From Bradyrhizobium sp. 186 (lineage in GTDB: Bacteria > Pseudomonadota > Alphaproteobacteria > Rhizobiales > Xanthobacteraceae), in contig NZ_CP082165.1 of the NCBI RefSeq assembly GCF_023101685.1, positions 295,289 through 359,288 on the forward strand: a DNA stretch of 64,000 nt, given 5' to 3'. This document shows, in pieces, positions 52,350 through 62,119 of this stretch. Position 1 is the first letter of the stretch. Every line of letters starts with the position of its first letter. Under the pieces are notes generated by a model. That model made no database searches. It saw only the letters and a program-made list of their open reading frames with translations, and was not told the origin of the DNA. The position numbers and the translations under genes were made by a program.

Positions 52350-53767
52350 GAGCTATCGCCAAATTTTGGTGACGGCCGGAGCCGGTCAGGCGGCGGCGGT
52401 TGTGGGCTGACGGTCGGTCGGCTTGGCGATGACCTCGATCCCGTTGTTGAATGTCACACCGAGAACGAGTTTTGGCAACTGGTTGTGGCCATCGAGACGA
52501 CGCCAATTTTTCTGGGCGCCCTCGACCAGTTTGAAGACCATCGCGAGCGCGGTCTTGTTGGATAGACAGCCCTTCGACCGGATCGTGCGGTGGCGCACGG
52601 TGGCGAAGGTGCTTTCAATGGGATTGGTAGTCCGCAGGTGTTTCCAGTGCTCGGCCGGGAAGTCGTAGAACGCCAGTAGCGTGTCCCGATCCTTGCTCAG
52701 GCAGTCGGCCGCCTTCGCGTATTTGGGCGTGTAGCTCTCGATGAAGGCGTCGAACGCCAGCTCGGCGGCGGCCTTGGTTTCGGCCATCCAGATCTCCTGC
52801 AACGCGCGTTTGGCTTTCGGCTGCTGGCTCTTCGGCAACTTGGCGATCACGTTCGCGGTCTTGTGCACCCAGCAGCGCTGCTCGCGTGTTTTCGGCCAGA
52901 CCTCACCGGCGGCCTTCCAGAACCCGAGCGCGCCATCGGCGATGGCGAGCCGCGGCGGCACGTCGAGCCCGCGCCGCTTCAGGTCGAGCAGCAGATCGCG
53001 CCAGTCCTGCGCGCTCTCGCGGACGCCATCGGTGAAGCCGACCAGTTCCTTGCGGCCTTCCGGCGTCGCGCCGATCAGCACCAGGATGCACTGCTTTTCG
53101 TCTTCGAGGCGTGCCTGGAGATGGATGCCATCGGCCCAGATGTAGACGTAGCGCTTCGCCGACAGATCGCGCTTCTGCCACGCGGTGTGTTCGGCGAGCC
53201 AACGGTCCTTCAGGCGACCGATGGCGGATGCCGACAACCCGGCAGCGTCCTTGCCGAGCAGCGCCGCCAGCGCCTCGGAGAAGTCGCCGGTCGAGATCCC
53301 CTTCAGATATAGGATCGGCAGCAGCGTCTCGATCGACTTTGACCGGCGCATGTAGGGCGGCAGGATCGACGGCGAGAACCGGATGCGGCCGGGATCGGCG
53401 GCGTCCGCCTCGCGATCGCGCACACGCGGTTGGCGGACCGCGACCGGACCGATACCGGTCATCACCTCGCGCTCCGGCAGGTGACCGTGGCGGACGACGC
53501 GCTGGTGGCCGTCCTCGGTCTTCAAATCGGCATGCTTGCCGAGAAAGTCTGCAACCTCGGCCTCTACCGCCTGGGCAAGCAGGGAACGCGCCCCATTGCG
53601 CAAGATTTCGGTGAGTTGATCTTCGACGTTTCCTGGCTGAATCAGCTTGATGATGTTATCTTCAGACACGGCATATCGCTCCTTCGGTGGAGAAGTGGAG
53701 GCGTCAAGCACCCCCACGATATGCCGCCTTTCCGATTCCCGCCGTCACCAACTTTGGGCGATAGCTC
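52350..53767 (-). mobile_element. intact IS256-family insertion sequence
   Basis: 1,418 bp bounded by imperfect inverted repeats beginning GAGCTATCGCC and including TTGGTGACGGC. The 8-bp direct repeat TTCAAGCC flanks it on both sides (52342-52349 and 53768-53775), the expected target duplication length for this family. The intact ends and transposase suggest a fairly recent insertion. Confidence 0.92.
52386..53717 (-). CDS. IS256-family transposase
   Basis: A 443-residue mutator-type transposase with catalytic D in YIWADGIHLQ, D in LAIADGALGFWKAAG, and E in TTNPIESTFATVRHRT. Full length for the family, no internal stop. Its start lies 50 bp inside the right end. Confidence 0.93.
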   Translation of the reverse strand: MGVLDASTSPPKERYAVSEDNIIKLIQPGNVEDQLTEILRNGARSLLAQAVEAEVADFLGKHADLKTEDGHQRVVRHGHLPEREVMTGIGPVAVRQPRVRDREADAADPGRIRFSPSILPPYMRRSKSIETLLPILYLKGISTGDFSEALAALLGKDAAGLSASAIGRLKDRWLAEHTAWQKRDLSAKRYVYIWADGIHLQARLEDEKQCILVLIGATPEGRKELVGFTDGVRESAQDWRDLLLDLKRRGLDVPPRLAIADGALGFWKAAGEVWPKTREQRCWVHKTANVIAKLPKSQQPKAKRALQEIWMAETKAAAELAFDAFIESYTPKYAKAADCLSKDRDTLLAFYDFPAEHWKHLRTTNPIESTFATVRHRTIRSKGCLSNKTALAMVFKLVEGAQKNWRRLDGHNQLPKLVLGVTFNNGIEVIAKPTDRQPTTAAA

Positions 53768-53775
53768 TTCAAGCC

Positions 53776-54513
53776 GCGGCGGGACCAAAGCCACCTCGGG
53801 CGGCTAGGGCCGGCGAGGGGAGCTCCATCTTACCGAAGCTGGTAGATCGAGCTGTCCTGATGTCGCGTTCGGGTGACCCCAGCGGGGCGGCTCGCGAGCG
53901 GCCCATATGCATCCCGACGACGGCTTCGCCAAACACACCCGTTATCTCAGCTCTGCCGCAATTACTGCGTCTACGTGTGGCGCGATCCTAGTACCCACTT
54001 TTGTTCAAAGGTGATTCAGAATCTGGCCGTACGTCTAGCGCTTGTCCGTATCACCCAACTCTGATTCCGGGTACTAGATGTCCGACGTTAGAATAGCCGA
54101 GCACTTCGATCGCAATTGCTCGCCGTGCGTCAGACGCTGGCAGGAAGGTTTTGACCTTTCGGATGAGGTCTAAGGTTTCGTCCAAAGGCTTCGCGACCGG
54201 CGGCTTGTGGCGCAAAGCGGTCATTGACCGATCGAGCACTGCAGCGGTGCACAGCAGTTGGACAGCAGCCCGCTAAGCCTTGAATAGTCCGACGCTTCAC
54301 GATTGGCTCAACGGTTGTCGCTACAAGCCTTCTGCGAAACGAGATGCTTTCCTCGTTAGCATCCGGGATCTGGAGCAGCAGCGACGCCGCCTATTCAAGG
54401 GGTGTCTTTGAGGATGCTGGCGAGAGCGGGCGCTTCCTTGAGACGTTCATGGTGGCGTCCTGGCCTCGAGCTTCTCCGACGCGGAACTTTCGGCTGGTAT
54501 GATTCGCAGGGCC
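53776..54513. other. gene-poor stretch
   Basis: Short frames only; one minus-strand segment near 54060-54230 (LDETLDLIRKVKTFLPASDA) could be a gene relic. It contains another TGGCGCAAAGCGG motif (54206). Nothing else recognised. Confidence 0.35.
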
Positions 54514-57327
54514 TCACGGAAGTGTTGAGAACAGTTGACGTGCTGCTCGAACCTCGGGAGTTTCGTTGCTCTCCCTCAACTTGGCACAGATAGGGCCGAG
54601 AAGATTCCTCGCCTGAAGTTTCAGACCTGATGCAGCCCACAAGGCCGCCAAGCTCGTTGCTGATCTTAGCTCCCAGATCGCTGCCCCTTGACGGAGAGCC
54701 ACCCGCAAAGCCTGCTTGAGGAGGGCCTCGGCTTGCGCCTGATTTCCGCCGGAGAGGCGCACGATTTCTGCTCGCAAGCGTAGGATCTCAGGGTCGCAAA
54801 GCGCTTCGCCGTTGGCTTCGGACTGTCGTTCGAGTTCCTCGAGTAGGCAGCTCGCCGGCTCGAGTCTCCCCATTTCGATCAGAGCGGTGGCGAGTTCGGC
54901 TTTGAAGCGGTTGTGATTGGTTGAAATTCCTCGGTCGTCCAGCCGCGCGATTCCTGCAGCTAGTTCCTTTGCGCCCGTCTCCACGTCTCCCTGACGGATC
55001 AGGATCATCCCGCGAAGGGAAGGCACCCAGTTGGCATAGGGCCGATGACGCTGACCGTGGGTCTCGAGCCGGGTCAGATATTTCTCGGCCAGGTCCAGGC
55101 GACCGGCGAAGATCGCGGTCGGACATGCAGCCTGCTGGAGAGCGTAGAATTCCGACACAGGGTCCGATCGAGATTCGGCTTCCCGAACGGCGTCATGCGC
55201 CGTGCCGATGGCCTCTTCGATTTCGCCGCGCAGAAATTGAACCTGCGCGAGCGTGCTCAGTGCAAGGCTCCTCTGATTGTAGACCAGTCTCGCATCTATC
55301 GGATTTTCCGACCGATCCAGGCGCTCCAGCACGCTTTGCAGAAGTCGTGCGGCTTCGATCTGGTCACCCATGACATGGCGGATATTGGCGATCAGCCGGT
55401 CTCCGATGAGTATCGCGGCAGCGTCTCCATTGCGGAACCCTAGCTGTCTGAATGCCTCGGCATGTGCTGCCGAGACCTTGAATCGACCGGCGTTCCATGC
55501 ATTGACCATCAAGCTCCATCTGGCCCTCAATTGGTGCGGCAGATCGTCGAGATTCTCCGCGATGGCGCGCGCACGCTCGGCGATCGCGATCATATGCGGT
55601 CCATGGGAGTCGATCTGGAGCAGCGATGCAAACAGTTCGACAAGGAGCTGCATCTCGGTTCGGGGATCGCCCGCAAGATCGGTGGACTCGAGGGCGTGGT
55701 TCACGCGCGCGCGGCACTCCTCGACGAGCTGCCACGACCACCAAAGTGGAACGGACGCGAGTGTGAGTGGCAGTCCGATCGCATATGCCTGTTCGTGCGC
55801 GAAGGCCCAGTCGAGAGCCGCGCGTACGTCGTCGATCTGCACCGGCGCTCGTTGGCGTAGCCGCTCGAGCATAAGCAGTGCGTGCCGCTGACGGATAGTT
55901 GCTTCCTCACCTTCCTGGCGAAGACGCTTCAGCGCGAAATGTCGGGTCGTGACCAGCATCCGGAAGCGCCGCGTGTCTCCGTCGGATTCGATCGAAAGAA
56001 GCGATTTCGCCGCCAAGGCAGCGAGTTCGCGAATTACCGCCGCAGGGGGGCGGCTTTCATCCGCTGCAACCGCCACAGCGTCCTCGGCAGTGAACGCGCC
56101 GGCGAATACCGACAATCGCCGAAACAGCGCGCGGTCGGACGGCGAGAGCAGATCATGACTCCACTGGAGCGTCGCGGTGAGCGTCTGATGGCGAGCGATA
56201 GCTGTCCTTCGCGAGCCGAGGTCATCGAACTGCAGGCGGCCGAGCTGTTCGGCTAAGCTCCTTACGCCCAAGGCATCTGCCTGCACCGCCGCCATCTCGA
56301 TTGCGAGCGGCAGGCCGTCCAAGGCGCGGCAAAGGGCGCAGACATAGGGCGCTTCGCGATCGCCGAAGGCGAAGCCCCCAGCAGCCGCTGCGCGTTCAGC
56401 AAACAATTGGACGGCCGAGTAGCTCAAGGCCTGCTGCGCCGAAGCGAGATCAACGTGGGGAACGTCGAGCGGATCGACGCGGTAGGTCCATTCTCCTTCC
56501 ACCCGTAGCATTTCGCGGCTGGTGGCGATGATGCGGACCCGTGGTGCACCTCGCGCCACCGTCTCGCAAAAAAGGGCGGCCGCATCGACGAGATGCTCGC
56601 AATTGTCCAGCAGTATCAGGACGCGCCTATCCTTCAGGCCCGCGACCAGCATCTCCGTCGGATTTCCTGAAAGCACCACCTTTCCCAACGCGGTCGCGAC
56701 CGCTGTTGGGACCCACTCGGGCTCGGCCACCGACGCAAGATCGACAAAGGCCATCCCGTCTGGAAAGTCGCGTTCCAGTCGGGTCGACACGGCTTGGGCC
56801 AACCGCGTTTTTCCGATGCCGCCGGCACCTGCCACGGTAACCAGCCGGTTTTGTCGGACCAACGCGGCCAGATGGTTGATGGCGGCCTCACGCCCGATCA
56901 GCGATGAGAGGGGTTGCGGAACGCCTTCCAGCGTGCGGGACTCCTGCACCGTCGCACTCGGGTGGGCTTCAAGCGTTATAGGAGCCGCCAGCCGATAGCC
57001 CCGCCCAGATTCCGTCCGGATAAGGGACGCACCGCCCTGCGTTCGTCCGAGCGCGTTGCGGAGCTTGGAGACGTGTGCCCGAAGTGTGCCGTCGTCGACG
57101 TGAACCCGTCCCCAGACGCGCGCAACCAGGTCCTCCCGGCTCACAAGATCGCCGCGAGCCTCTATCAGGGCGAGCAGGATTTCGAAGGCGCGGGGGCCGA
57201 GCGGGATCGGCGTTCCCCCCCCAAAAATCTGCCGTTTGAGGCGATCCAGGCGCAACCCTCCGAAACGGAGCACAACGTACTCCGGGACGGCTTCGTCAGC
57301 CGACCGCTCACCCGCCAGTGTTGTCAT
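54514..57327 (-). CDS. winged-helix / NB-ARC-like ATPase regulator, paralogue
   Basis: 937 residues from the ATG at 57327. The N-terminal winged helix (LGPRAFEILLALIEARGDLV, SREDLVARVWGRVHVDDGTL, RGYRLAAPI) is followed by a P-loop ATPase (TVAGAGGIGKTRLAQAVS; ILLDNCEHLVDAA; ATSREM; GLPLAIEMAAVQ) and helical repeats ending IWELRSATSLAALWA. Same plan and nearly the same length as 43753-46569, so the two are old paralogues. It is divergent, with a 99-bp gap, from an alpha/beta hydrolase gene that it probably activates. Confidence 0.88.
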   Translation of the reverse strand: MTTLAGERSADEAVPEYVVLRFGGLRLDRLKRQIFGGGTPIPLGPRAFEILLALIEARGDLVSREDLVARVWGRVHVDDGTLRAHVSKLRNALGRTQGGASLIRTESGRGYRLAAPITLEAHPSATVQESRTLEGVPQPLSSLIGREAAINHLAALVRQNRLVTVAGAGGIGKTRLAQAVSTRLERDFPDGMAFVDLASVAEPEWVPTAVATALGKVVLSGNPTEMLVAGLKDRRVLILLDNCEHLVDAAALFCETVARGAPRVRIIATSREMLRVEGEWTYRVDPLDVPHVDLASAQQALSYSAVQLFAERAAAAGGFAFGDREAPYVCALCRALDGLPLAIEMAAVQADALGVRSLAEQLGRLQFDDLGSRRTAIARHQTLTATLQWSHDLLSPSDRALFRRLSVFAGAFTAEDAVAVAADESRPPAAVIRELAALAAKSLLSIESDGDTRRFRMLVTTRHFALKRLRQEGEEATIRQRHALLMLERLRQRAPVQIDDVRAALDWAFAHEQAYAIGLPLTLASVPLWWSWQLVEECRARVNHALESTDLAGDPRTEMQLLVELFASLLQIDSHGPHMIAIAERARAIAENLDDLPHQLRARWSLMVNAWNAGRFKVSAAHAEAFRQLGFRNGDAAAILIGDRLIANIRHVMGDQIEAARLLQSVLERLDRSENPIDARLVYNQRSLALSTLAQVQFLRGEIEEAIGTAHDAVREAESRSDPVSEFYALQQAACPTAIFAGRLDLAEKYLTRLETHGQRHRPYANWVPSLRGMILIRQGDVETGAKELAAGIARLDDRGISTNHNRFKAELATALIEMGRLEPASCLLEELERQSEANGEALCDPEILRLRAEIVRLSGGNQAQAEALLKQALRVALRQGAAIWELRSATSLAALWAASGLKLQARNLLGPICAKLRESNETPEVRAARQLFSTLP

Positions 57328-57426
57328 CGGGCGCTCGCCACACCGCAACAATTCTTCGCAACACGCAACATACTCCTGGGTGCCGTCCCGTCTATAGTTC
57401 GCCTGGCCCGATTGTCGCCGACAAGC

Positions 57427-58161
57427 ATGGAGCTGGCGATGGGGAATACAACCCCGAAAACGGTCATTCTGGTCCATGGAGCTTGGGCCGACGGCTCTTG
57501 CTGGTCGCCCGTAATCACTCAACTCAATGGCGCAGGAATCGAGGCAACCGCGGTCCAACTCCCCTTGTCCTCGTTGGCTGAGGATGTCGCGACCGTTCAG
57601 CGGGCCATGGCTCTTGAGGAAGGACCGCTGCTGCTGGTGGGGCATTCGTATGGTGGCGTGGTCATCACCCAGGCCGGCGATGATCCGAAAGTCGCGGGGC
57701 TCGTCTACGTGGCGGCGTTCGCGCCCGATGCGGATCAATCCGCCTTGTCCTTGGCCGAATTGCTTCCGCCATCGCCCGCGGGATCGGAGCTGGAGCGCGA
57801 TGGCTCCGGCTTTTTCAAACTCACCCGCAAGGGAATCCTCGAGGACTTCGCCCAGGACCTACCCGTCGAACAGAAGCAAGTCATGGTCTCTACTCAGGGA
57901 CCGACATCCATCCACGCGCTCAGCGCACCGGTCAGCAGCACCGCCTGGAGAGGCAGGTCCTGCTGGTACGTACTGGCGGAAAATGATCGCACCATCTCGC
58001 CTGCGCTCCAGGAACGAATGTCGAGTCACATCGGTGCCGAGACCATTCGCGTTCCCGCCAGCCACGTTGCGATGCTCTCCTGTCCTCAAAAGGTCGCCGA
58101 GGTGATCCTGCTCGCGAGCGCAGCAACGACGCCACAACGGGCGCCTGGCTCAAAAGACTGA
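57427..58161 (+). CDS. alpha/beta hydrolase
   Basis: A 244-residue protein: TVILVHGAWADGSCWSPVIT (oxyanion), nucleophile S in LLVGHSYGGVVITQ, acid in AENDRTISP, and His in VPASHVAMLSCPQ. This short EstA/salicylate-esterase-like type is common in soil bacteria. It shares the intergenic region with the divergent ATPase regulator and precedes a second hydrolase by 66 bp. Confidence 0.88.
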   Translation: MELAMGNTTPKTVILVHGAWADGSCWSPVITQLNGAGIEATAVQLPLSSLAEDVATVQRAMALEEGPLLLVGHSYGGVVITQAGDDPKVAGLVYVAAFAPDADQSALSLAELLPPSPAGSELERDGSGFFKLTRKGILEDFAQDLPVEQKQVMVSTQGPTSIHALSAPVSSTAWRGRSCWYVLAENDRTISPALQERMSSHIGAETIRVPASHVAMLSCPQKVAEVILLASAATTPQRAPGSKD

Positions 58162-58227
58162 TCTCCAAGAGCCCCAGAAGGGGAACTCAAATGCTTCCAA
58201 ACTGGAACGAACAGAACGGAGACGGAC

Positions 58228-59052
58228 ATGGACATTCTAAGTTTAAGGGACGGCACTGAACTGTTCTTTAAGGATTGGGGATCTGGCCAACCAATCGTGT
58301 TTCACTACGGGTGGCCATTATCGGCAGATGACTGGGACGCACAGATGCTCTTTTTTCGCGAGAAGGGCTTTCGGGTGATCGCTCACGATCGTCGTGGCCA
58401 CGGACGTTCAACACAGACGGACAGCGGAAACGACATGGATACGTATGCCGCCGATGTTGCTGAACTGGCCGCGGCCCTTGATCTGCATGAGGCGATCCAT
58501 GTCGGTGACTCGACAGGCGGCGGAGAGGTGGCGCGGTATGTTGCCCGCCATGGCAAGGGACGCGTCGTGAAAGCTGTGCTGGTCAGTGCGGTTCCTCCCA
58601 TCATGCTGAAAACCGAAAGTAACCCGGGCGGGCTTCCGCTGACCGTGTTCGACGGTTTGCGCGCTGCACTGGCGGCAAACCGCGCCCAATTCTACCGAGA
58701 CCTGCCGAGTGGTCCCTTTTACGGGTTCAATCGTCCGGACGCAGAACTCATGAGCGGCGTTGTCGACAATTGGTGGCGCCAGGGGATGATGGGGGGAGCG
58801 AAGGCGCACTACGACTGTATCAAGGCCTTCTCCGAGACGGATTTCACGTCAGACCTCAAGGAGATCGACGTTCCGACCTTGGTGTTGCATGGCGATGACG
58901 ATCAGATCGTCCCATACGCGGATTCCGCCCTCCTGTCGGTCAAGCTACTGCGGCATGGCCGCCTGAAGGTATACCCCGGCCATTCGCACGGCATGCTGAC
59001 CGTAAATGCCGACGAACTGAACGCCGACATCCTGGCGTTCATCCGCGAATAG
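58228..59052 (+). CDS. alpha/beta hydrolase, non-haem chloroperoxidase type
   Basis: A 274-residue protein close to bacterial non-haem haloperoxidase/arylesterases: [30 protein letters not shown], nucleophile S in [14 protein letters not shown], acid D in [12 protein letters not shown], His in YPGHSHGM. Such enzymes hydrolyse esters and can carry out perhydrolysis. Likely co-transcribed with the upstream hydrolase. Confidence 0.9.
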   Translation: MDILSLRDGTELFFKDWGSGQPIVFHYGWPLSADDWDAQMLFFREKGFRVIAHDRRGHGRSTQTDSGNDMDTYAADVAELAAALDLHEAIHVGDSTGGGEVARYVARHGKGRVVKAVLVSAVPPIMLKTESNPGGLPLTVFDGLRAALAANRAQFYRDLPSGPFYGFNRPDAELMSGVVDNWWRQGMMGGAKAHYDCIKAFSETDFTSDLKEIDVPTLVLHGDDDQIVPYADSALLSVKLLRHGRLKVYPGHSHGMLTVNADELNADILAFIRE

Positions 59053-59160
59053 CATCGTCCGGAGCCGGCATCGCGAGCAGGGATGAGCTGGATCGGCCCA
59101 AATTGCCCTTGGGGGCCGGGTGCGGGGCCACCACTGTGGGATCGGGAGCTTGCATATAGA

Positions 59161-59200
59161 AGCATATGCCCCTATATTCGACATATACGAGCATATGCTC
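59161..59200. promoter_or_regulatory. repeated GCATATGC palindromes before the NmrA-like gene
   Basis: AGCATATGC at 59161 and GAGCATATGCTC at 59189-59200 (perfect 12-bp palindrome), with TGCATATA at 59151 and ACATATAC between. Spacing and position just before the start at 59219 suggest an operator, perhaps for the MarR protein encoded downstream. Confidence 0.55.
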
Positions 59201-59218
59201 TCAAATGGGAACAGACTG

Positions 59219-60100
59219 ATGGGCAAAGCAAACATTCTGGTTAGTGGCGCAACCGGGCGCACCGGGGGTGCCGCTATCGATGAACTGCTCAAGATGGACA
59301 AGCGCGTGCGAGCCTATGTGCGCTCGGATAACGAGCGAGCGGCGGCCTTGAGAAAGCGCGGGGTCGATATCGCCATCGGCGATTTCACCGACATCGATGA
59401 CATTCGAGCCGCCATGGAGGGCATCAACTCGGCCTACTTTCTTCATCCGATCGCGCCCGGGATTGTCAGCGCGGCCGCATATTTCGCGCAAGCCGCGAAG
59501 GAGGCGGGCGTCAAGGCGATCGTCAACATGTCGCAGATTTCCGCGCGGCGCGAGTCGACAAGCCACGCTGCGCAGGATCACTGGGTCTCCGAGCGCGTCT
59601 TCGACTGGTCAGGCGTCGCAACAACCCATCTGCGTCCGACCTTCTTCGCCGATTGGCTCGTCTACCCGCATTTCGCCAAGGAGATTTGGGTGAAGAAGAA
59701 GATCGAATTCCCCTTCGAGAACGGGCGTCATGCTCCGATCAGCACGGACGACCAGGGGCGGGTCATCGCCCATATCCTGGCGAATCCGAAAGGCCACGAG
59801 GGCAAGATCTACACCCTTCATGGGCCGGTCGAGATGAACCAGATCGAAATTGCCGCTGCCATGAGCGGAGTGCTCGGTGCGAAGATCGAGTACGCGCCGA
59901 CCTCGATCGAGGAATTCAAGCGGAAGATGGAGACCTTATATAAGTTCCCGCCCTTCCTCGTGCAACACCTCGTTGAGGTCGCCCAGAACTATCGGGAAGG
60001 CATCTTCGCAGGCACCAACGATGTCGTTGAGAAGATCACTGGGACGCCGGCGCTTTCGGTATCGGCCTTCATCGACAAACATCGCGACGCCTTTGCGTGA
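59219..60100 (+). CDS. NmrA-like NAD(P)-binding protein
   Basis: A 293-residue atypical SDR from the ATG at 59219: NILVSGATGRTGGAAIDELL (Rossmann motif), RAYVRSDNERAA, and AIVNMSQISARRES in place of the usual catalytic motif. It lacks the Y-x3-K pair, so it may be a redox sensor or a quinone oxidoreductase-like enzyme. A MarR gene follows after 51 bp. Confidence 0.85.
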   Translation: MGKANILVSGATGRTGGAAIDELLKMDKRVRAYVRSDNERAAALRKRGVDIAIGDFTDIDDIRAAMEGINSAYFLHPIAPGIVSAAAYFAQAAKEAGVKAIVNMSQISARRESTSHAAQDHWVSERVFDWSGVATTHLRPTFFADWLVYPHFAKEIWVKKKIEFPFENGRHAPISTDDQGRVIAHILANPKGHEGKIYTLHGPVEMNQIEIAAAMSGVLGAKIEYAPTSIEEFKRKMETLYKFPPFLVQHLVEVAQNYREGIFAGTNDVVEKITGTPALSVSAFIDKHRDAFA

Positions 60101-60151
60101 TGGATGCGCGACAGATTCAAGAGATCTGGTGGAGCTTGGGAAGGAAGAGAG

Positions 60152-60613
60152 ATGTCGCCGGTTAACCAGCCGCTTGGAATCGATCAATGCAACTGCTTCG
60201 CCATGAGGAAGGCGAGCCGGCAGATCTCCCGCCTCTACGATAGCCATCTTGAGCCTGTGGGCTTGCGCATCACGCAATTTCTCACGCTCGCGGCCCTTAA
60301 CGAGGTGGGAAGTGCCGCGGTCAATGAACTCGCCGAACGGCTCGATATCGAACGGACGGCGATGGGAAAGATGGTTGGCTTCCTGGAACGCGACGGTTTC
60401 GTCACGATCAAGCCGTCCCCCACCGACGGGCGAAGCCGCCTTATTGAACTCACCAAAGAGGGACGGCGCCTGCACGAAAGAGCGGCCCCTCTCTGGCGGG
60501 AAGCGCAATGGCAGTTCGAGCAATTGAATGGTGCGGAAAATGTCCAGGCGCTGCGGCAGGGACTGAGAGAGATGGTTGTCGGCGACGTGGCGGTGCGTTC
60601 ATCCGAAGACTGA
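60152..60613 (+). CDS. MarR-family regulator
   Basis: A 153-residue winged-helix regulator: CFAMRKASRQISRLYDSHLE, LRITQFLTLAALNEVGSAAV, NELAERLDIERTAMGKMVGF, then the wing VTIKPSPTDGRSRLIELTKE. The Cys near residue 14 (CNCFAMRKASR) is like the redox-sensing Cys of some OhrR/HypR-type members. Probably autoregulates with the NmrA-like gene through the upstream palindromes. Confidence 0.9.
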   Translation: MSPVNQPLGIDQCNCFAMRKASRQISRLYDSHLEPVGLRITQFLTLAALNEVGSAAVNELAERLDIERTAMGKMVGFLERDGFVTIKPSPTDGRSRLIELTKEGRRLHERAAPLWREAQWQFEQLNGAENVQALRQGLREMVVGDVAVRSSED

Positions 60614-60711
60614 GCCTTCGGATGAATTGTGACAGCAGCACGAGACCGCTCTGCCCCGATGATAACACGCCTCCGCGCTGACCAGCGCCAAAATGGAATG
60701 GAGAGAATGAG

Positions 60712-61110
60712 ATGAAACACACTGTTGCCGCCGGCCTCGCGCTGCTCTTCAGCCTCGCCGGCTCGGGCTCCGGACATGCCCAGCCCGCGACGACATCGAC
60801 GCCGACCACGAGAATTCTCGCCATCGGGACCATCAATCCCAGCGTCGATCATGCCAAGGTGCTTGCGATCCTGCCGAACGAAGTTCGCGATACCGTCAAC
60901 CTCTACTTGGATGGCAAGATCGACCAGTGGTACTCGCTGCATGATCGTCGCGGCGTGGCGTTCATCCTTAATGTCACGGACCCCACGGCCGCACACGAGA
61001 TGCTCGAGAAGCTGCCGCTGGGTCAGGCCCATCTCATGAGCTTCGAGCTGATCCCGCTTGGCCCGCTCAATCCGCTTCGCCAGCTGCCGGGAATGACACC
61101 AAAGCCTTAA
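60712..61110 (+). CDS. exported small protein, muconolactone-isomerase-like
   Basis: A 132-residue protein with a Sec signal (VAAGLALLFSLAGSGSGHAQ). The mature part (RILAIGTINPSVDHAKVLAI, LYLDGKIDQWYSLHDRRGVA, FILNVTDPTAAHEMLEKLPL) has the ferredoxin-like dimeric barrel pattern of YciI/muconolactone-isomerase-like proteins. Next to an SDR gene; function unknown. Confidence 0.7.
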   Translation: MKHTVAAGLALLFSLAGSGSGHAQPATTSTPTTRILAIGTINPSVDHAKVLAILPNEVRDTVNLYLDGKIDQWYSLHDRRGVAFILNVTDPTAAHEMLEKLPLGQAHLMSFELIPLGPLNPLRQLPGMTPKP

Positions 61111-61197
61111 GCGCGCGCGATGGTCGGCCGACGTGATGACGACGTCATCCGGCTGACCGCGAGCGAGCCCGATTAAACCAGACGAAAGGACAAGCCT

Positions 61198-62034
61198 ATG
61201 TCGAAGACATGGTTCATCACAGGCGCCAGCAGCGGCTTCGGGCGCGAGCTGGCCGAGCTTCTGCTTCAGCGCGGAGACCGCGTTGCGGCGACGGTCCGCA
61301 AGCCCGACGCGCTGCAGGATCTTGCCGCGAAATACGGCGACCGTCTCTGGGTTGGCGTCCTGGACGTCACGGACAGCGCAGCCGTGCGCAGCGTTGTCGA
61401 CCGCGCCTTCGCCGAGCTGAGACGGATCGATGTCGTCGTCAGCAATGCCGGCTACGCGCTGTTCGGCGCGGCGGAAGAGGTCGGTGATGCCCAGATCGAG
61501 CGGCAGCTCGACACCAACCTGCTCGGTTCAATACAGGTCGCCCGCGCGGCGATCCCCCATCTGCGGCAGCAAGGCGGCGGGCGGATCATCCAACTCTCCT
61601 CCTCGGTCGCCCAGGCCGCCTATCCGACGATGGGGGTCTACGCCGCCACCAAATGGGGCATCGAGGGTTTCTTCGAAGGCACGATTCCCGAGGTCGCGCC
61701 GTTCGGCATCGAGGTGACGCTGGTCGAGCCAGGCGCATCGCGCACGAATTTTGCCTCCTTGAGCGCGGATGCCGGGCAGATCCTCGACGTCTATGATCCG
61801 ACTCCCGCCGGCGACTTCCGTCGCCTGGTGGCGTCAGCAGGCCTTGCCATGTTCCCCGGAGATCCGCGCAAGATCGCTTCGGCAATCATTGCATCGGCCG
61901 ATCAAAGTCCGGCGCCGAAACGACTGACGTTGGGCAGCGACGCCTATGCGCTCATACACACCGCTCTGACGGAGCGGCTTGCGAATCTCGAAGCCCAGAA
62001 GGGGCTGGCGCATTCGACCGATGTAAACGCCTGA
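61198..62034 (+). CDS. SDR-family oxidoreductase
   Basis: A 278-residue SDR: TWFITGASSGFGRELAELLL, DRVAATVRKPDAL, LDVTD, NAGYALFGA, catalytic S in IQLSSSVAQ, Y-x3-K in VYAATKWGIEGF. This is the classical type often annotated as retinol-dehydrogenase-like. Same direction as the preceding genes. Confidence 0.9.
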   Translation: MSKTWFITGASSGFGRELAELLLQRGDRVAATVRKPDALQDLAAKYGDRLWVGVLDVTDSAAVRSVVDRAFAELRRIDVVVSNAGYALFGAAEEVGDAQIERQLDTNLLGSIQVARAAIPHLRQQGGGRIIQLSSSVAQAAYPTMGVYAATKWGIEGFFEGTIPEVAPFGIEVTLVEPGASRTNFASLSADAGQILDVYDPTPAGDFRRLVASAGLAMFPGDPRKIASAIIASADQSPAPKRLTLGSDAYALIHTALTERLANLEAQKGLAHSTDVNA

Positions 62035-62119
62035 GATCCATCGAGCCGAAATCGACGCATCGGCCGCGACCAGGACCAGTCGTCAACACGCTACCCTTTT
62101 CTTCGACGGAGCTACTATC

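Noticed and set aside
60235..61032. Minus-strand 265-codon frame opposite MarR and the exported small protein
   Set aside because: Antisense of two well-supported genes; Arg/Ser-rich shadow.
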